64,000 nucleotides of DNA from CAVTWS01 sp963732655 (GCA_963732655.1 CAVTAI010000013.1:1-64000), one strand, 5' to 3'; positions 52,524 through 62,011 are shown, counted from the stretch's first letter. The notes: a model not told the origin generated them from the letters alone. Program-made: numbers and translations.

Positions 52524-53270
52524 GTGACATCGACCCGCCTCGATCCAACCGCGATCGCTGACACCGCACGCCGACTCGATGCGCGCGTCGCCGACCGGTT
52601 CCCCGAACGAGGCGTGCACGGACTGGCCAGCGACCTGGTCGGCCTCGCCGATGGAGCTCCGGCGCGCCTCGCTCGGGTGACGCGACCACGGTGGCGGGTC
52701 CGGTGGATCGTGGTTTCGGTCGTGGTGGCGGCCGTCGTGCTGGTCGTCGTCGCCGCGCCGACGGTGTCAGGTCGGACATCAGTCGACGGGCTGGACGAGT
52801 GGCTCGATGTCGTGGAGAGCGCGCTCCAGGATCTGGTCTTCGTCGGGGCCGCCGGAATCTTCCTGTTCGGGATCGAGGGTCGACTCCGTCGGCGAGAGGC
52901 GCTGGCCGACCTGCACGAGCTGCGCTCGCTGGCCCACGTCATCGACATGCACCAACTCACGAAGGACCCCGAAGCCCTGGCTGCCGCGTACCGACCGACC
53001 GAGTCGTCCCCTGATCGGGGTATGGGCCCGGCCGAGATGGCTCGCTACCTCGACTACTGCTCGGAGATGCTGTCGCTCACCGGCAAACTCGCGGCGCTCT
53101 ACTCGCAGGACACCCGCGACCCGGTCGTGCTCGGAACGGTGCGCGAGATCCAAGAGCTCACCACCGCACTGTCGTCCAAGGTCTGGCAGAAGTTGTCGAT
53201 CCTCGACCGCGCCACCCCGAAACACATCAGCCCCCCAAACTCTGAACTGGGAGACCAACCCGTCGCGTAG
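52524..53270 (+). CDS. Membrane protein of unknown function
   Basis: A 248-residue protein from GTG 52524, 3 nt after the upstream stop. Two helices lie at about 60-78 (VVSVVVAAVVLVVVAAPTV) and 103-118. The C-terminal ~120 residues are cytosolic and helical with LRSLAHVIDMHQLTKDP, a coiled-coil like stretch. The final ~13 residues and the stop codon are encoded inside a long hairpin (53231-53306), so the tail may have been acquired with that element. No family is recognised, though similar two-helix proteins are frequent in actinobacteria. Confidence 0.65.
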   Translation: MTSTRLDPTAIADTARRLDARVADRFPERGVHGLASDLVGLADGAPARLARVTRPRWRVRWIVVSVVVAAVVLVVVAAPTVSGRTSVDGLDEWLDVVESALQDLVFVGAAGIFLFGIEGRLRRREALADLHELRSLAHVIDMHQLTKDPEALAAAYRPTESSPDRGMGPAEMARYLDYCSEMLSLTGKLAALYSQDTRDPVVLGTVREIQELTTALSSKVWQKLSILDRATPKHISPPNSELGDQPVA

Positions 53271-53306
53271 GCGACGGTTGTGTCTCCCAGTTCGAATGTG
53301 GGGGGG
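53231..53306. repeat. Long imperfect inverted repeat overlapping a gene end
   Basis: Arms of about 36 nt meet at CGTCGC-gtag-GCGACG. The longest perfect part pairs GAACTGGGAGA with TCTCCCAGTTC, closed outside by CCCCCC/GGGGGG. It contains the stop codon of the upstream gene in its loop and ends 14 nt before the convergent thiolase stop, so it may end both transcripts. There is no T-run. Inner layout GGGAGA...CGC-4nt-GCG...TCTCCC is the same as in the repeat at 14939-14990. Confidence 0.85.
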
Positions 53307-53319
53307 AGGGAACAGGAGG

Positions 53320-54522
53320 TCAGCGGAGGCGCTGAATGACCATGGCCAGGCCCTGGCCACCGCCGACGCACATCGACTCCACGCCCCACTCCAGATCGGC
53401 GTCGTCGAGGCCGTTGAGGAGGGTGGTCATGATGCGGGCACCGGTCATGCCGAACGGGTGACCGAGGGCGATGGCGCCGCCGTTGACGTTGAGCTTGTCG
53501 AGCGGGATGCCGAGTTCATCGGCGCTCGGCACGACCTGGGCGGCGAACGCCTCGTTGATCTCGAAACGATCGATGTCGGCCACCGTCTTACCGGCTCGTA
53601 TGAGGGCGAGCTTGATCGCGTCGACGGGGCCGAGGCCCATGATCTCGGGGTTCAGCGCGGTGACACCGGTGGCGACGACCCGGGCGAGTGGTGCGAGTCC
53701 GAGCTCTTTGGCCCGGGTGTCGCTCATGACGATGACGGCGGCCGCGCCGTCGTTGAGGGGGCAGGCGTTGCCGGCGGTCACCGTGCCATCGGGCCGGAAG
53801 ACCGGCCGGAGGCCCGAGAGGGACTCGACCGTCGTGCCCTCGCGGATGCCGTCGTCGGTGCTGACGACCGTGCCGTCGGGCAAGGTGTAGGGAGTGATCT
53901 CCCGCTCGAAGAAGCCGCGTTTCTGGGCCGCCTCGGCCCGATTCTGTGACCGGGCGGCGAACTCGTCCTGACGCTGCCGGCTGACCCCCTTGAACTGGGC
54001 GACGTTCTCGGCGGTCTGACCCATGGAGATGTAGATGTCGGGGAGGCCACTCAGCGGGCTCCACGACTCCGAACCCTCGCCCGTGCGTGACGCGCTCCTG
54101 GCCTGGGCGTCACCGAACTTCTCGTTCTTAGGGCCACCGTCGGCCATCCCGTTGGCGAAGCGGCTCGCTGTCTCGACGCCGCCGGCCACGATGACGTCGT
54201 GCTCGCCGGCCTTGATGGCGTGCGCCGCCTGGCGGATCGCCTGGAGCGACGACGAGCAGTAGCGGTTGACCGTGACGCCAGGAGCGTCGATACCGGCCAG
54301 CAACGCCGCCACCCGGGCGATGTTGTAGCCCGACTCGCCCGCGGGTTGCCCGCAACCCCAGATGACGTCTTCGACCTCACGGGGGTCGAGTCCGGGCACC
54401 TTGCCCAACACGTTGGCGATGATGAAGCCGGACAGATCGTCGGGGCGGGCGTCGACCATCGATCCCTTGGCGGCTCGACCGATGGGGGTGCGGGCGGTGG
54501 CGACGATGACGGCTTCGGTCAT
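53320..54522 (-). CDS. Acetyl-CoA C-acyltransferase (thiolase)
   Basis: A 400-residue thiolase. Active-site residues are Cys89 (VNRYCSSSLQAI), His355 (GGAIALGHPFGMTGAR) and Cys385 (MCVGGGQGLAMV); EINEAFAAQ is also present. The NRYCSSSLQA form of the first motif is of the FadA/degradative type. It cleaves 3-ketoacyl-CoA in beta-oxidation or condenses acetyl-CoA units. Neighbours (aldehyde dehydrogenase, D-aminoacylase) do not fix a pathway. Confidence 0.93.
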   Translation of the reverse strand: MTEAVIVATARTPIGRAAKGSMVDARPDDLSGFIIANVLGKVPGLDPREVEDVIWGCGQPAGESGYNIARVAALLAGIDAPGVTVNRYCSSSLQAIRQAAHAIKAGEHDVIVAGGVETASRFANGMADGGPKNEKFGDAQARSASRTGEGSESWSPLSGLPDIYISMGQTAENVAQFKGVSRQRQDEFAARSQNRAEAAQKRGFFEREITPYTLPDGTVVSTDDGIREGTTVESLSGLRPVFRPDGTVTAGNACPLNDGAAAVIVMSDTRAKELGLAPLARVVATGVTALNPEIMGLGPVDAIKLALIRAGKTVADIDRFEINEAFAAQVVPSADELGIPLDKLNVNGGAIALGHPFGMTGARIMTTLLNGLDDADLEWGVESMCVGGGQGLAMVIQRLR

Positions 54523-54575
54523 GGGTTGTCCTCGAGGTCAGAGCCGGGTGATCCGGTCTCACAGGGTGATGGGGC

Positions 54576-56306
54576 TCAGGTTAGAGATGCTGTGGCCGTG
54601 TCGCGACCGGAGCGGATGGTCCGGCCCGGTCGGGCGTCGGTGTAGCTGCCTCCCCGCACGATCTCGGCGCCGTTGCACACCACGTTGCGCACCCCGGTGG
54701 CACCCGCCGTCAGACGTCCGGCACCTCCGGGCAGATCGAACTGCATGGCCAGCGTGTCGGACCCGATGGAATCCTCGTCGAAGACGACGACGTCGCCGTG
54801 GAAACCGGCGGCCAGACGTCCACGACCCCGGAGCCCGTACAGCTGGGCCGGCACGTCCGTGAGCAGGTTCACTGCTTCCTCGACGGGCATCAGCTGGTGC
54901 GTGCGTACCGCCCCGCTCAGCATGCGGGTGCTGTAGTTGAAGCTGCCGAAGAGGTCGAGGTGAGCACCGGCATCCGAGGCACCGACGATGGCCCGACCGT
55001 CCCGCCACACCTTGACCCGGGCCTCCCAGTCGGCCCGATTGTCCGGCGGATCGCCGCGACCGAACGAGGTCTGGAGATCGTCGACGAGGGCGATGTCGAC
55101 GAGGGCGTCCCACGCCGTGGTCCCCATCTCCTCGGCGATGTCAGAGACCAGGCGGTTGCGGAACCGCTCGTTGTCCGGGTGTTTGACGTCGTAGATCGTG
55201 TATGTGTCCCAGTTCGCCATGCCCCTCAGGGGCCCGGGTTCAGTGGCCGCCAGCTCCGCCAACCGGGCCCGCACCGCCGGATCAGCCAGCTGCCGCATCT
55301 TCTCGTCCCGCGGCAAGAGCATCACATCCTCCCAGCCCTGGATGGCGTCGAGGACGAAGCCGCTGGCCAGGTTGAGGCGCAGCCCGAAGGTGAACGGGAC
55401 GGTGAGCGCCACCACCTTGCCGCCGCGCTGGCGGGCGATGTCGCCCGCCTGGAGCTGGTGATACACGCTGTCCATGTTGGAGGCCGACACCGTCAGCACG
55501 TTCCAGTTCAGCGGGCGCTGGGCGGCGGCCGACATGTCGGCCATCAGCTCGAAGTGGCGCTGTTCCATGGGACCGACGAACGGGATGAACTCGAGCGACG
55601 TGCCCTCGTACTCGCCCGCGACCCGGCACAACTCGATGATCTCGTCTCGGCTGGCGTACCGGCTCGGCACCATGTGGCCGTCGGCGTCGTTGTGGGTGCG
55701 GGCCCACGACGACGAGAACCCCAAGCCCCCAGCAGCCAGGCCGTCGTGGAGCAGCTGGGACATGCGGGTCAGTTCATCGGGAGTCGCCTCGCGCTCGACG
55801 CACGCTTCGCCCATCACCACCCGCCGGATCGCCGAGTGGCCGACCATGAACCCGAGGTTGATCGCCGGATGGCGGGCATCGACCGCGTCGAGATACTCCC
55901 CGGTCGTGGTCCACGAACCCCAGGGCACGCCGACCTCGAGGGATTCGAGGGGCATGCCCTCCACCCGGGCGAGCATGCGCTTCAGATACTCGCCGTCGGT
56001 TGGATCGGCGGAGAGGGGGGCGATGGTGAATCCGCAGTTCCCGGCCAGGGCGGTCGTCACGCCGTGCAGCGGGGACGGGCCGACGGTGTCGTCCCAGAAC
56101 ACCTGGGCGTCGAGGTGGGTGTGCACGTCGATGAAGCCGGGGGCGACCACGGCGCCGGCCGCGTCGATCGTCCGGGCGGTGTCGCCGCCGTCGGCGATGT
56201 CGCCGACGGCCACGATGAGACCGCCAGCGATGGCGACGTCGCCCCGGTACCGGGCTGCGCCCGTACCGTCGACGATGTCGCCACCTCGAATGACGAGGTC
56301 GTACAT
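54576..56306 (-). CDS. N-acyl-D-amino-acid deacylase family amidohydrolase
   Basis: A 576-residue amidohydrolase. MYDLVIRGGDIVDGTG, then GFIDVHTHLDAQVFWDD with the metal-binding HxH. GVTTALAGNCGFTIAPL contains the Cys metal ligand typical of D-aminoacylases. AIVGASDAGAHLDLFG carries the catalytic Asp, and RLAAGFHGDVVVFD closes the composite barrel. ATG 56306 has GGGAGG upstream; the longer open frame is a shadow of the 174-nt divergent region. Activity on N-acyl-D-amino acids or related amides is family-based. Confidence 0.9.
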   Translation of the reverse strand: MYDLVIRGGDIVDGTGAARYRGDVAIAGGLIVAVGDIADGGDTARTIDAAGAVVAPGFIDVHTHLDAQVFWDDTVGPSPLHGVTTALAGNCGFTIAPLSADPTDGEYLKRMLARVEGMPLESLEVGVPWGSWTTTGEYLDAVDARHPAINLGFMVGHSAIRRVVMGEACVEREATPDELTRMSQLLHDGLAAGGLGFSSSWARTHNDADGHMVPSRYASRDEIIELCRVAGEYEGTSLEFIPFVGPMEQRHFELMADMSAAAQRPLNWNVLTVSASNMDSVYHQLQAGDIARQRGGKVVALTVPFTFGLRLNLASGFVLDAIQGWEDVMLLPRDEKMRQLADPAVRARLAELAATEPGPLRGMANWDTYTIYDVKHPDNERFRNRLVSDIAEEMGTTAWDALVDIALVDDLQTSFGRGDPPDNRADWEARVKVWRDGRAIVGASDAGAHLDLFGSFNYSTRMLSGAVRTHQLMPVEEAVNLLTDVPAQLYGLRGRGRLAAGFHGDVVVFDEDSIGSDTLAMQFDLPGGAGRLTAGATGVRNVVCNGAEIVRGGSYTDARPGRTIRSGRDTATASLT

Positions 56307-56480
56307 GGTGGTGCCTCCCGGATCGAACCGGAGCCCATTGTCCGTCGGTCGACCCTCCTCTCGCCAGCTCACGGCCCGATCGTCGACCGTGCTCGACTCG
56401 TCGGCCCCGATCTCTGCCTCGCCACCACCTTCGGGCATCATCGTTGGTGCCCCGGAACGCCTCGACTGGAGACGAACGTT

Positions 56481-57947
56481 GTGAGTGCCTACGACGCTGA
56501 CCACGAGTGGAAGGTGCTGATCAACGGCGAATGGGTCCCCGGTGCCAACGGCACCTACGACATCATCGACCCCAACACCACGCAGGTGGTCGGGCGGGCC
56601 CCCGAAGCGTCCGTGGCCCAGGCCAACGACGCCGCCGCGGCCGCCCGGGTCGCCCTGGCCACGTGGGGCCGGACCACGTCGGCTCATCGGGCCGAACTGG
56701 CGAGCCGTCTGTGCGACGTGCTGGAGCGCCGTTCAACCGAGTGGGTCGATCTCGTCCAATCCGAAACCGGGTCCACCATCAACGTGGCCCGGACCATGCA
56801 GGTCTCCGGGGTGTTCATCGATCGCATACGCCACTACGCCCGTCCGTTCGACCTCGATCGAGGTTTCGCGCCCGCCGCGGCGCCTGCCACCGCCCTCGCC
56901 CCGGCCGGCCTCATCGGCGCGGTCGCGTTGCGTCAACCCGTCGGGGTCGTCGCCTGCATCACGCCGCACAACTTCCCCCTGACCAACGTGGCCGGCAAGA
57001 TCGCCCCGGCTTTGGCGATGGGCAACACCATAGTGATCAAACCGGCGCCGCAGGACCCGCTCGGGATCCTGCTGCTCGGTGAAGCCATCTGCGAAGCGGG
57101 CTATCCGCCCGGCGTCGTCAACATCGTCACCGGTTCGGCACCCGACACTGGGGCCGCCCTCGTCGACAGCCGCGATGTCGACATGATCAGCTTCACCGGC
57201 AGCTCCACGATCGGCGCCCGGATCTACGAGAACGCGGGCCGGTCCATGAAGCGCCTGCTCATGGAGCTCGGCGGCAAGGGCGCGTTGATCATGACGGAGG
57301 ACTGCGACATCGCCGCCGCCGTCAGCGGGATCGCCTCGGTGTGGGGTTTCCATTCCGGTCAGATCTGCACCGCCCCGACCCGGGTGATCTGCCACCGGAG
57401 CCTCTTCGATCAGACCGCGGCGGCGCTCACCCAGGTGGCCGGCAAACTCACGGTCGACGACGCCCGAAAGGACACGACGCTGGTCGGACCGGTCATCACC
57501 GAGACCCAGCGCAACCGCGTCGAGTCCATGATCCAGGGGGCGGTCGACGAGGGCGCCACGCTGGCCGTCGGCGGGGGTCGCCCGGACCTCCCCGGGTACG
57601 TCGTGAAGCCCACGTTGCTGGTCGACGTGAGACCGGACATGTACTGCGTTCGTGAGGAGTTCTTCGGCCCGGTGGTCGTGATGCTGCCCCACGATGGCGA
57701 CGATCACGCCGTGGCTCTGGCCAACGACAGCGACTACGGGTTGTACAGCTACGTCTACGCGGGTGACCGCAGCCGGGCCTACACGATCGCCAAGGGCATC
57801 CGTTCCGGCCTGGTCGGGCTCAACAGCGTCGCTCCCCACAACGAAGCCCCGTTCGGTGGATTCAAGATGTCCGGCGTCGGTCGTGATCGAGGTGGGTACG
57901 GCCTCGAGGCGTACAGCGAGCTCCAGTCGATCACATGGCAGTCGTGA
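56481..57947 (+). CDS. Aldehyde dehydrogenase family protein
   Basis: A 488-residue NAD(P)-dependent dehydrogenase. It has ITPHNFPLTNVAGKIAPAL (Asn164), FTGSSTIGARI, catalytic Glu262 in LMELGGKGALIM and nucleophile Cys296 in HSGQICTAPTRV. EEFFGPVVVM and FKMSGVGRDRGGYG close it. GTG 56481 is the likely start; the open frame upstream is antisense to the amidohydrolase. The substrate aldehyde is unknown. It shares the divergent promoter region 56307-56480 with the deacylase gene. Confidence 0.93.
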   Translation: MSAYDADHEWKVLINGEWVPGANGTYDIIDPNTTQVVGRAPEASVAQANDAAAAARVALATWGRTTSAHRAELASRLCDVLERRSTEWVDLVQSETGSTINVARTMQVSGVFIDRIRHYARPFDLDRGFAPAAAPATALAPAGLIGAVALRQPVGVVACITPHNFPLTNVAGKIAPALAMGNTIVIKPAPQDPLGILLLGEAICEAGYPPGVVNIVTGSAPDTGAALVDSRDVDMISFTGSSTIGARIYENAGRSMKRLLMELGGKGALIMTEDCDIAAAVSGIASVWGFHSGQICTAPTRVICHRSLFDQTAAALTQVAGKLTVDDARKDTTLVGPVITETQRNRVESMIQGAVDEGATLAVGGGRPDLPGYVVKPTLLVDVRPDMYCVREEFFGPVVVMLPHDGDDHAVALANDSDYGLYSYVYAGDRSRAYTIAKGIRSGLVGLNSVAPHNEAPFGGFKMSGVGRDRGGYGLEAYSELQSITWQS

Positions 57948-57969
57948 CGAGTATGGGCACCTGGCTATC

Positions 57970-58434
57970 GTGACGGGACCGGGGCGTCACGCCGTTTCCT
58001 GGATGTGGTCGGCGGCGGCGGGTCCCTGGTACGTGGCGCTCGGTTCGGCGTTGGCCGTGGCGTCCGGTTCGGCCCCGTGGATTCGGGTGCTGGGCGACGA
58101 TCTCGCCGGCTACCGCATGGCCGACCTGGTGATCAGCCTGGGCGACGACCTCGCGGTGGCGCCGCCCACCTGGGTGGGTGTGGTGTGGTACCTCATCCCC
58201 ATCGCCGGTGCCGCGGCGTGGATCGCCACCTTCTGGCCGGGCATCGCCGTGCGCCCCCGGTTCCACCTGCCGGCGGCCGTCGTCATCTCCGTGGTGACCG
58301 GCGCGCTGGCCATCGCCGTGGCGCGAACCGTCACGGTGTCGCTCCGCCCCGGGGCCGTGCTGGGTGGGTCAAGTGGACTGTTGTTGTTGTGTGGTGTGGC
58401 CTGCCACACTCGCCGGTATGGCGAATCCCCCTGA
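57970..58434 (+). CDS. Small membrane protein
   Basis: A 154-residue protein from GTG 57970 with about three or four hydrophobic segments (WYVALGSALAVASG, VVWYLIPIAGAAAWIATFW, AAVVISVVTGALAIAVA and LLLLCGVAC). No family is recognised. Its 3' end overlaps the start of the next gene by 17 nt, so the two are probably co-transcribed and functionally linked. An internal ATG at 58003 is an alternative start. Confidence 0.6.
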   Translation: MTGPGRHAVSWMWSAAAGPWYVALGSALAVASGSAPWIRVLGDDLAGYRMADLVISLGDDLAVAPPTWVGVVWYLIPIAGAAAWIATFWPGIAVRPRFHLPAAVVISVVTGALAIAVARTVTVSLRPGAVLGGSSGLLLLCGVACHTRRYGESP

Positions 58435-59965
58435 ACCGACCTGGCCGGCGGAGCCCCCGGCGAATGCTCCGACTTTGACACCGCCCCCGCCGCCCACGGA
58501 TCTGGGCGTCGTCCGCCCGGGCGAACCCGTGCCACCGGCGAGGTCCGGCGGCCGATCCACGCGGGTGATGGCCGGGGGTGCGGCGCTGGCGGGAGTCGTG
58601 GTGCTCGGACTGGTGGCGTGGCGGCTGACCTCGAGCACGTCAGGGGACGGGACCGGCGCCTCGTCGGCTGACGGTGCGGTGCGAGAGTTGGCGGCGGCCC
58701 TCGAAGGCGATGATCTCGTCGGTGCGTTGTCGTTGATCTCGCCGACCGAGATCGGCCACGCCGCCGAACTGTACGAGCCGTTCGTGACCCAGGCCGAGAA
58801 CCAGGGTGTGCTCGAGAGCGGGGATCCCATGGCGGGCGTCGACCTCGTCGCCACGGACCTCGTGTTCGAGGTCGAGGAGCTCCACGACGATGTTCGCAAG
58901 GTGTACGTGACCGAGGGTGAGCTCTCGGCGTCGATCCTGACCGAGGCCATCGATCCTGGTCTGATCGACCTTCTGTCCCTCGCTGGCGCGGAGGACATCG
59001 ACGAGTCGATCTCGGTCGCCGAGGTGCTCGACCAGATCGAGGAGTTCAACGACGAGGCCAAACAGGCCCTCGATGAAGGCAGCTTGAGCTTCCAGCCGGA
59101 GATCTCGGGCCTGTTCATGATGACGGTCGAGCACGACGGCCAGTGGTACGTGTCTCCGGCCTATACATCCATGGAGTACGCGCGGGAGTTCTTCGATCTC
59201 CCTGAACCCGACATCGCGGCGGCACGGGAGTTCGAGTTCACCGGCGCCGATTCACCCTCGGGCGTGCTCCAGGGGGTGGCCGACTTCATCGGGGCCTTCG
59301 AGCGTGACGACCTGGACGCGATCATCGCGGGCGAGGACATCGAGGCGGACGTCAATGCGTTCGGCGCCCTCGTCAATCCCGACGAGGTCCAGGTGTTCAT
59401 CGACTACGCCGAGACGTTGTCGGCGCTCCCGCAGCGGATCGAGGAGAGCTTCGGGGCTGCGTTCGGCGCGCTGGCTCCGGAACTCGATACCGGTGAGATG
59501 ATCGACGGCGAAGATCTTCAGGGTGCCGCGCAGGAGCTGCTCAGCCAGTTCGAGGGGGAGATCGACGAGGCGAACCCGCAGTGGCAGATCGATCTCGATC
59601 TCGATCTTGTCGAGGACGAGTTGGGCGACGGCCGGGTGAAGGTGACGGTGCGGGGCGCCGAGCTCGACGCCCGAGTCGGGTTCGTCGAGGACGGGGAGCT
59701 TGTGCAGGTCGACCTTCAGGCCGAGGTGACCGACGGTACCTGTGTCGAGTTTGCGACGACGGTGATGGACGAGTTCGGCGGATTCGACGAGTCCGATGCG
59801 GCGTGCCTGGAGGACGAGGTCGATGTCGACCTCGAGCAGCTCACCGACTTCGAGGGCTTCTTCGTGGTGACGGTCGAACGTGACGGTCAGTGGTTCATGA
59901 GCCCGATCGAGACCACGGTGGAGTATCTCCGTCTGGCCATCGAGCTGTGGCCCCAACTGGACTGA
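58418..59965 (+). CDS. Membrane-anchored acidic protein with duplicated domain
   Basis: A 515-residue protein. A proline-rich cytosolic N-terminus (PPEPTWPAEPPANAP) precedes a single helix at ~47-68 and a large, strongly acidic extracytoplasmic part. MMTVEHDGQWYVSPAYTSMEYAR near 235 and VVTVERDGQWFMSPIETTVEYLR near the end are clearly the same motif, so the extracytoplasmic part contains two related domains. The motif resembles the NTF2-like/MCE-associated DGxW strand of anchored actinobacterial proteins. Function unknown. It overlaps the upstream membrane protein gene. Confidence 0.7.
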   Translation: MANPPEPTWPAEPPANAPTLTPPPPPTDLGVVRPGEPVPPARSGGRSTRVMAGGAALAGVVVLGLVAWRLTSSTSGDGTGASSADGAVRELAAALEGDDLVGALSLISPTEIGHAAELYEPFVTQAENQGVLESGDPMAGVDLVATDLVFEVEELHDDVRKVYVTEGELSASILTEAIDPGLIDLLSLAGAEDIDESISVAEVLDQIEEFNDEAKQALDEGSLSFQPEISGLFMMTVEHDGQWYVSPAYTSMEYAREFFDLPEPDIAAAREFEFTGADSPSGVLQGVADFIGAFERDDLDAIIAGEDIEADVNAFGALVNPDEVQVFIDYAETLSALPQRIEESFGAAFGALAPELDTGEMIDGEDLQGAAQELLSQFEGEIDEANPQWQIDLDLDLVEDELGDGRVKVTVRGAELDARVGFVEDGELVQVDLQAEVTDGTCVEFATTVMDEFGGFDESDAACLEDEVDVDLEQLTDFEGFFVVTVERDGQWFMSPIETTVEYLRLAIELWPQLD

Positions 59966-60051
59966 CGACTCGCGACTCTTCTCCGATGCGCGCGCCTCCG
60001 AGGTGGCGGCACGCGAGCTGGGGTAGGGTCGCGGCGAACAGGAGGGCAGGC

Positions 60052-60522
60052 ATGCTCGCTGAAGGAACCACGGCGCCGGCGTTCGCGTTGGCGGATCAGG
60101 ACGGCACCATCGTGTCGCTCGACGACCTCGCGGGACGCTGGGTGGCCATGTGGTGGTACCCCAAGGCGTCGACACCCGGCTGAACGCTGGAAGGACAGGG
60201 GTTCCGTGATCGAGCCCCAGAGTTCGAGGCGGCGAATGCCGTCATCGTCGGCGCCAGCTTCGATACCGTCGCCGAGCAGAAGACCTTTGCCGACGGCGAG
60301 GGATTCCCGTACTCGTTGCTGGCCGACACCACCAAGGAGGTCGGCGCGGCCTACGACGCCGTGCGCGTGGAGGGGGAGCAGTACTACGAAGCGGGCATCC
60401 CGCGACGTATCAGTTACCTCATCGATCCGGCCGGCGTGATCCGCCGCAGCTACGACCTCACGGGGCAGGACCTCGCGTCCCACGCCGATGTCGTCCTGGG
60501 GGACATCCGGGCGTTGAGCTGA
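60052..60522 (+). CDS. BCP/PrxQ-type peroxiredoxin, probable selenoprotein (in-frame TGA at peroxidatic Cys)
   Basis: ATG 60052 follows a GGAGG site. The frame reads APAFALADQDGTIVSLDDLA and VAMWWYPKASTPG, then TGA at 60181-60183, then TLEGQGFRDRAPEFEA without any frame change to a normal end at 60522. The TGA is codon 44, exactly the catalytic Cys of the TPGCT motif, giving TPG-U-T. Total length is 156 residues, normal for BCP. The rest contains no Cys at all, so Sec would be the only redox residue. BCP reduces hydroperoxides. Selenocysteine peroxiredoxins are established in other bacteria. Alternatives are a nonsense mutation or a base error. Confidence 0.85.
60185..60208 (+). promoter_or_regulatory. 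SECIS-like hairpin just after the peroxiredoxin TGA
   Basis: Starting one base after the UGA codon: C-G, G-U and C-G pairs, a bulged U at 60188, then GGAA pairing with UUCC and a 9-nt loop GGACAGGGG. A short upper stem with a bulged U and a loop opening with GG is the recognised form of bacterial SECIS elements bound by SelB. Pairing was traced by eye. Confidence 0.65.
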
Positions 60523-60623
60523 CTCCCGCAGACCCGGGCGCCCCGACGGGCGTGCCGGTCGACCGCTCGCTCGCGAGCGGTGATGAGGCGCGCCCTCGTC
60601 ATCGCTGAAAGTGCACGGAGAAT

Positions 60624-60654
60624 GACCACCTATCTCTCTTGTAGATAGGTGGTC
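60624..60654. repeat. Perfect 12-bp inverted repeat upstream of whiB
   Basis: GACCACCTATCT at 60624-60635 and AGATAGGTGGTC at 60643-60654 with loop CTCTTGT. It lies in the 271-nt region between the peroxiredoxin and whiB, 101 nt after the peroxiredoxin stop. It could be a terminator without a U-run or an operator. The region also has TTCCTAGAGT near 60699, a possible -10 for whiB. No gene is seen here. Confidence 0.85.
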
Positions 60655-60793
60655 CCGCTAACAATCATCGACGTGCTTCTGTTCAACGGTGGGCCGATGT
60701 TCCTAGAGTCTTCACCTGGCAGACACATACACGATTCGTCGCTCCGCCTGGCTCCGGCCCGGAGCGGCCCCGTTGCCGTTTCGGAGGCCACAG

Positions 60794-61135
60794 ATGACCA
60801 TGCTCGACGAGCCCGACGTTCGGGTGTCCCTGGGCGCAGCGTCCTGGATGGAGCATGGCTCCTGCCGAGGACGGAGCGAGCTGTTCTTCGCTCCCTTCGC
60901 TGAGCGCCCCGAGGCCCGGGTGCGCCGTGAAGCGCAGGCTCGATCGATCTGCCAGGCCTGCGTGGCCGTCACGCCCTGCCGTGATTACGCCCGCGACAAC
61001 CGCGAGCTCGGCTTTTGGGGTGGCGAGAGCGAGGCCGAGCGGGCCGCCGCCGGGTTTGCCCCGACGACGCCGATCATCGGCCGCCGCCGGGTGGCTGAGC
61101 AGCGTGCGGCCGCGGCCCTGCGCCAAGCCGTCTGA
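60794..61135 (+). CDS. WhiB family transcriptional regulator
   Basis: A 113-residue iron-sulfur protein. The four cluster cysteines are Cys24 (HGSCRG) and Cys53, Cys56, Cys62 (ICQACVAVTPCRDYA), the C-x2-C-x5-C pattern. The turn GFWGGESEAER (from residue 73) is the WhiB beta-turn, followed by a basic C-terminus. ATG 60794 has GGAGG at 7 nt. WhiB proteins bind sigma factor or DNA and respond to redox or NO. This class is restricted to actinobacteria and their phages, so it supports the taxonomic call. Confidence 0.95.
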   Translation: MTMLDEPDVRVSLGAASWMEHGSCRGRSELFFAPFAERPEARVRREAQARSICQACVAVTPCRDYARDNRELGFWGGESEAERAAAGFAPTTPIIGRRRVAEQRAAAALRQAV

Positions 61136-61183
61136 TCACCGACCCCCGAGCGTCGGCGTCGCGCCGGATGCACCGCCGAGGGT

Positions 61184-62011
<828 letters not shown>

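Noticed and set aside
54798..56480. Upstream extension of the aldehyde dehydrogenase frame to 1049 codons
   Set aside because: This part is antisense to the D-aminoacylase gene and shows no domain. The true start is GTG 56481.
60052..60183. A separate 43-residue protein ending at the TGA
   Set aside because: The sequence after the TGA continues the same Prx domain in the same frame; a 43-residue fragment would lack the active site.
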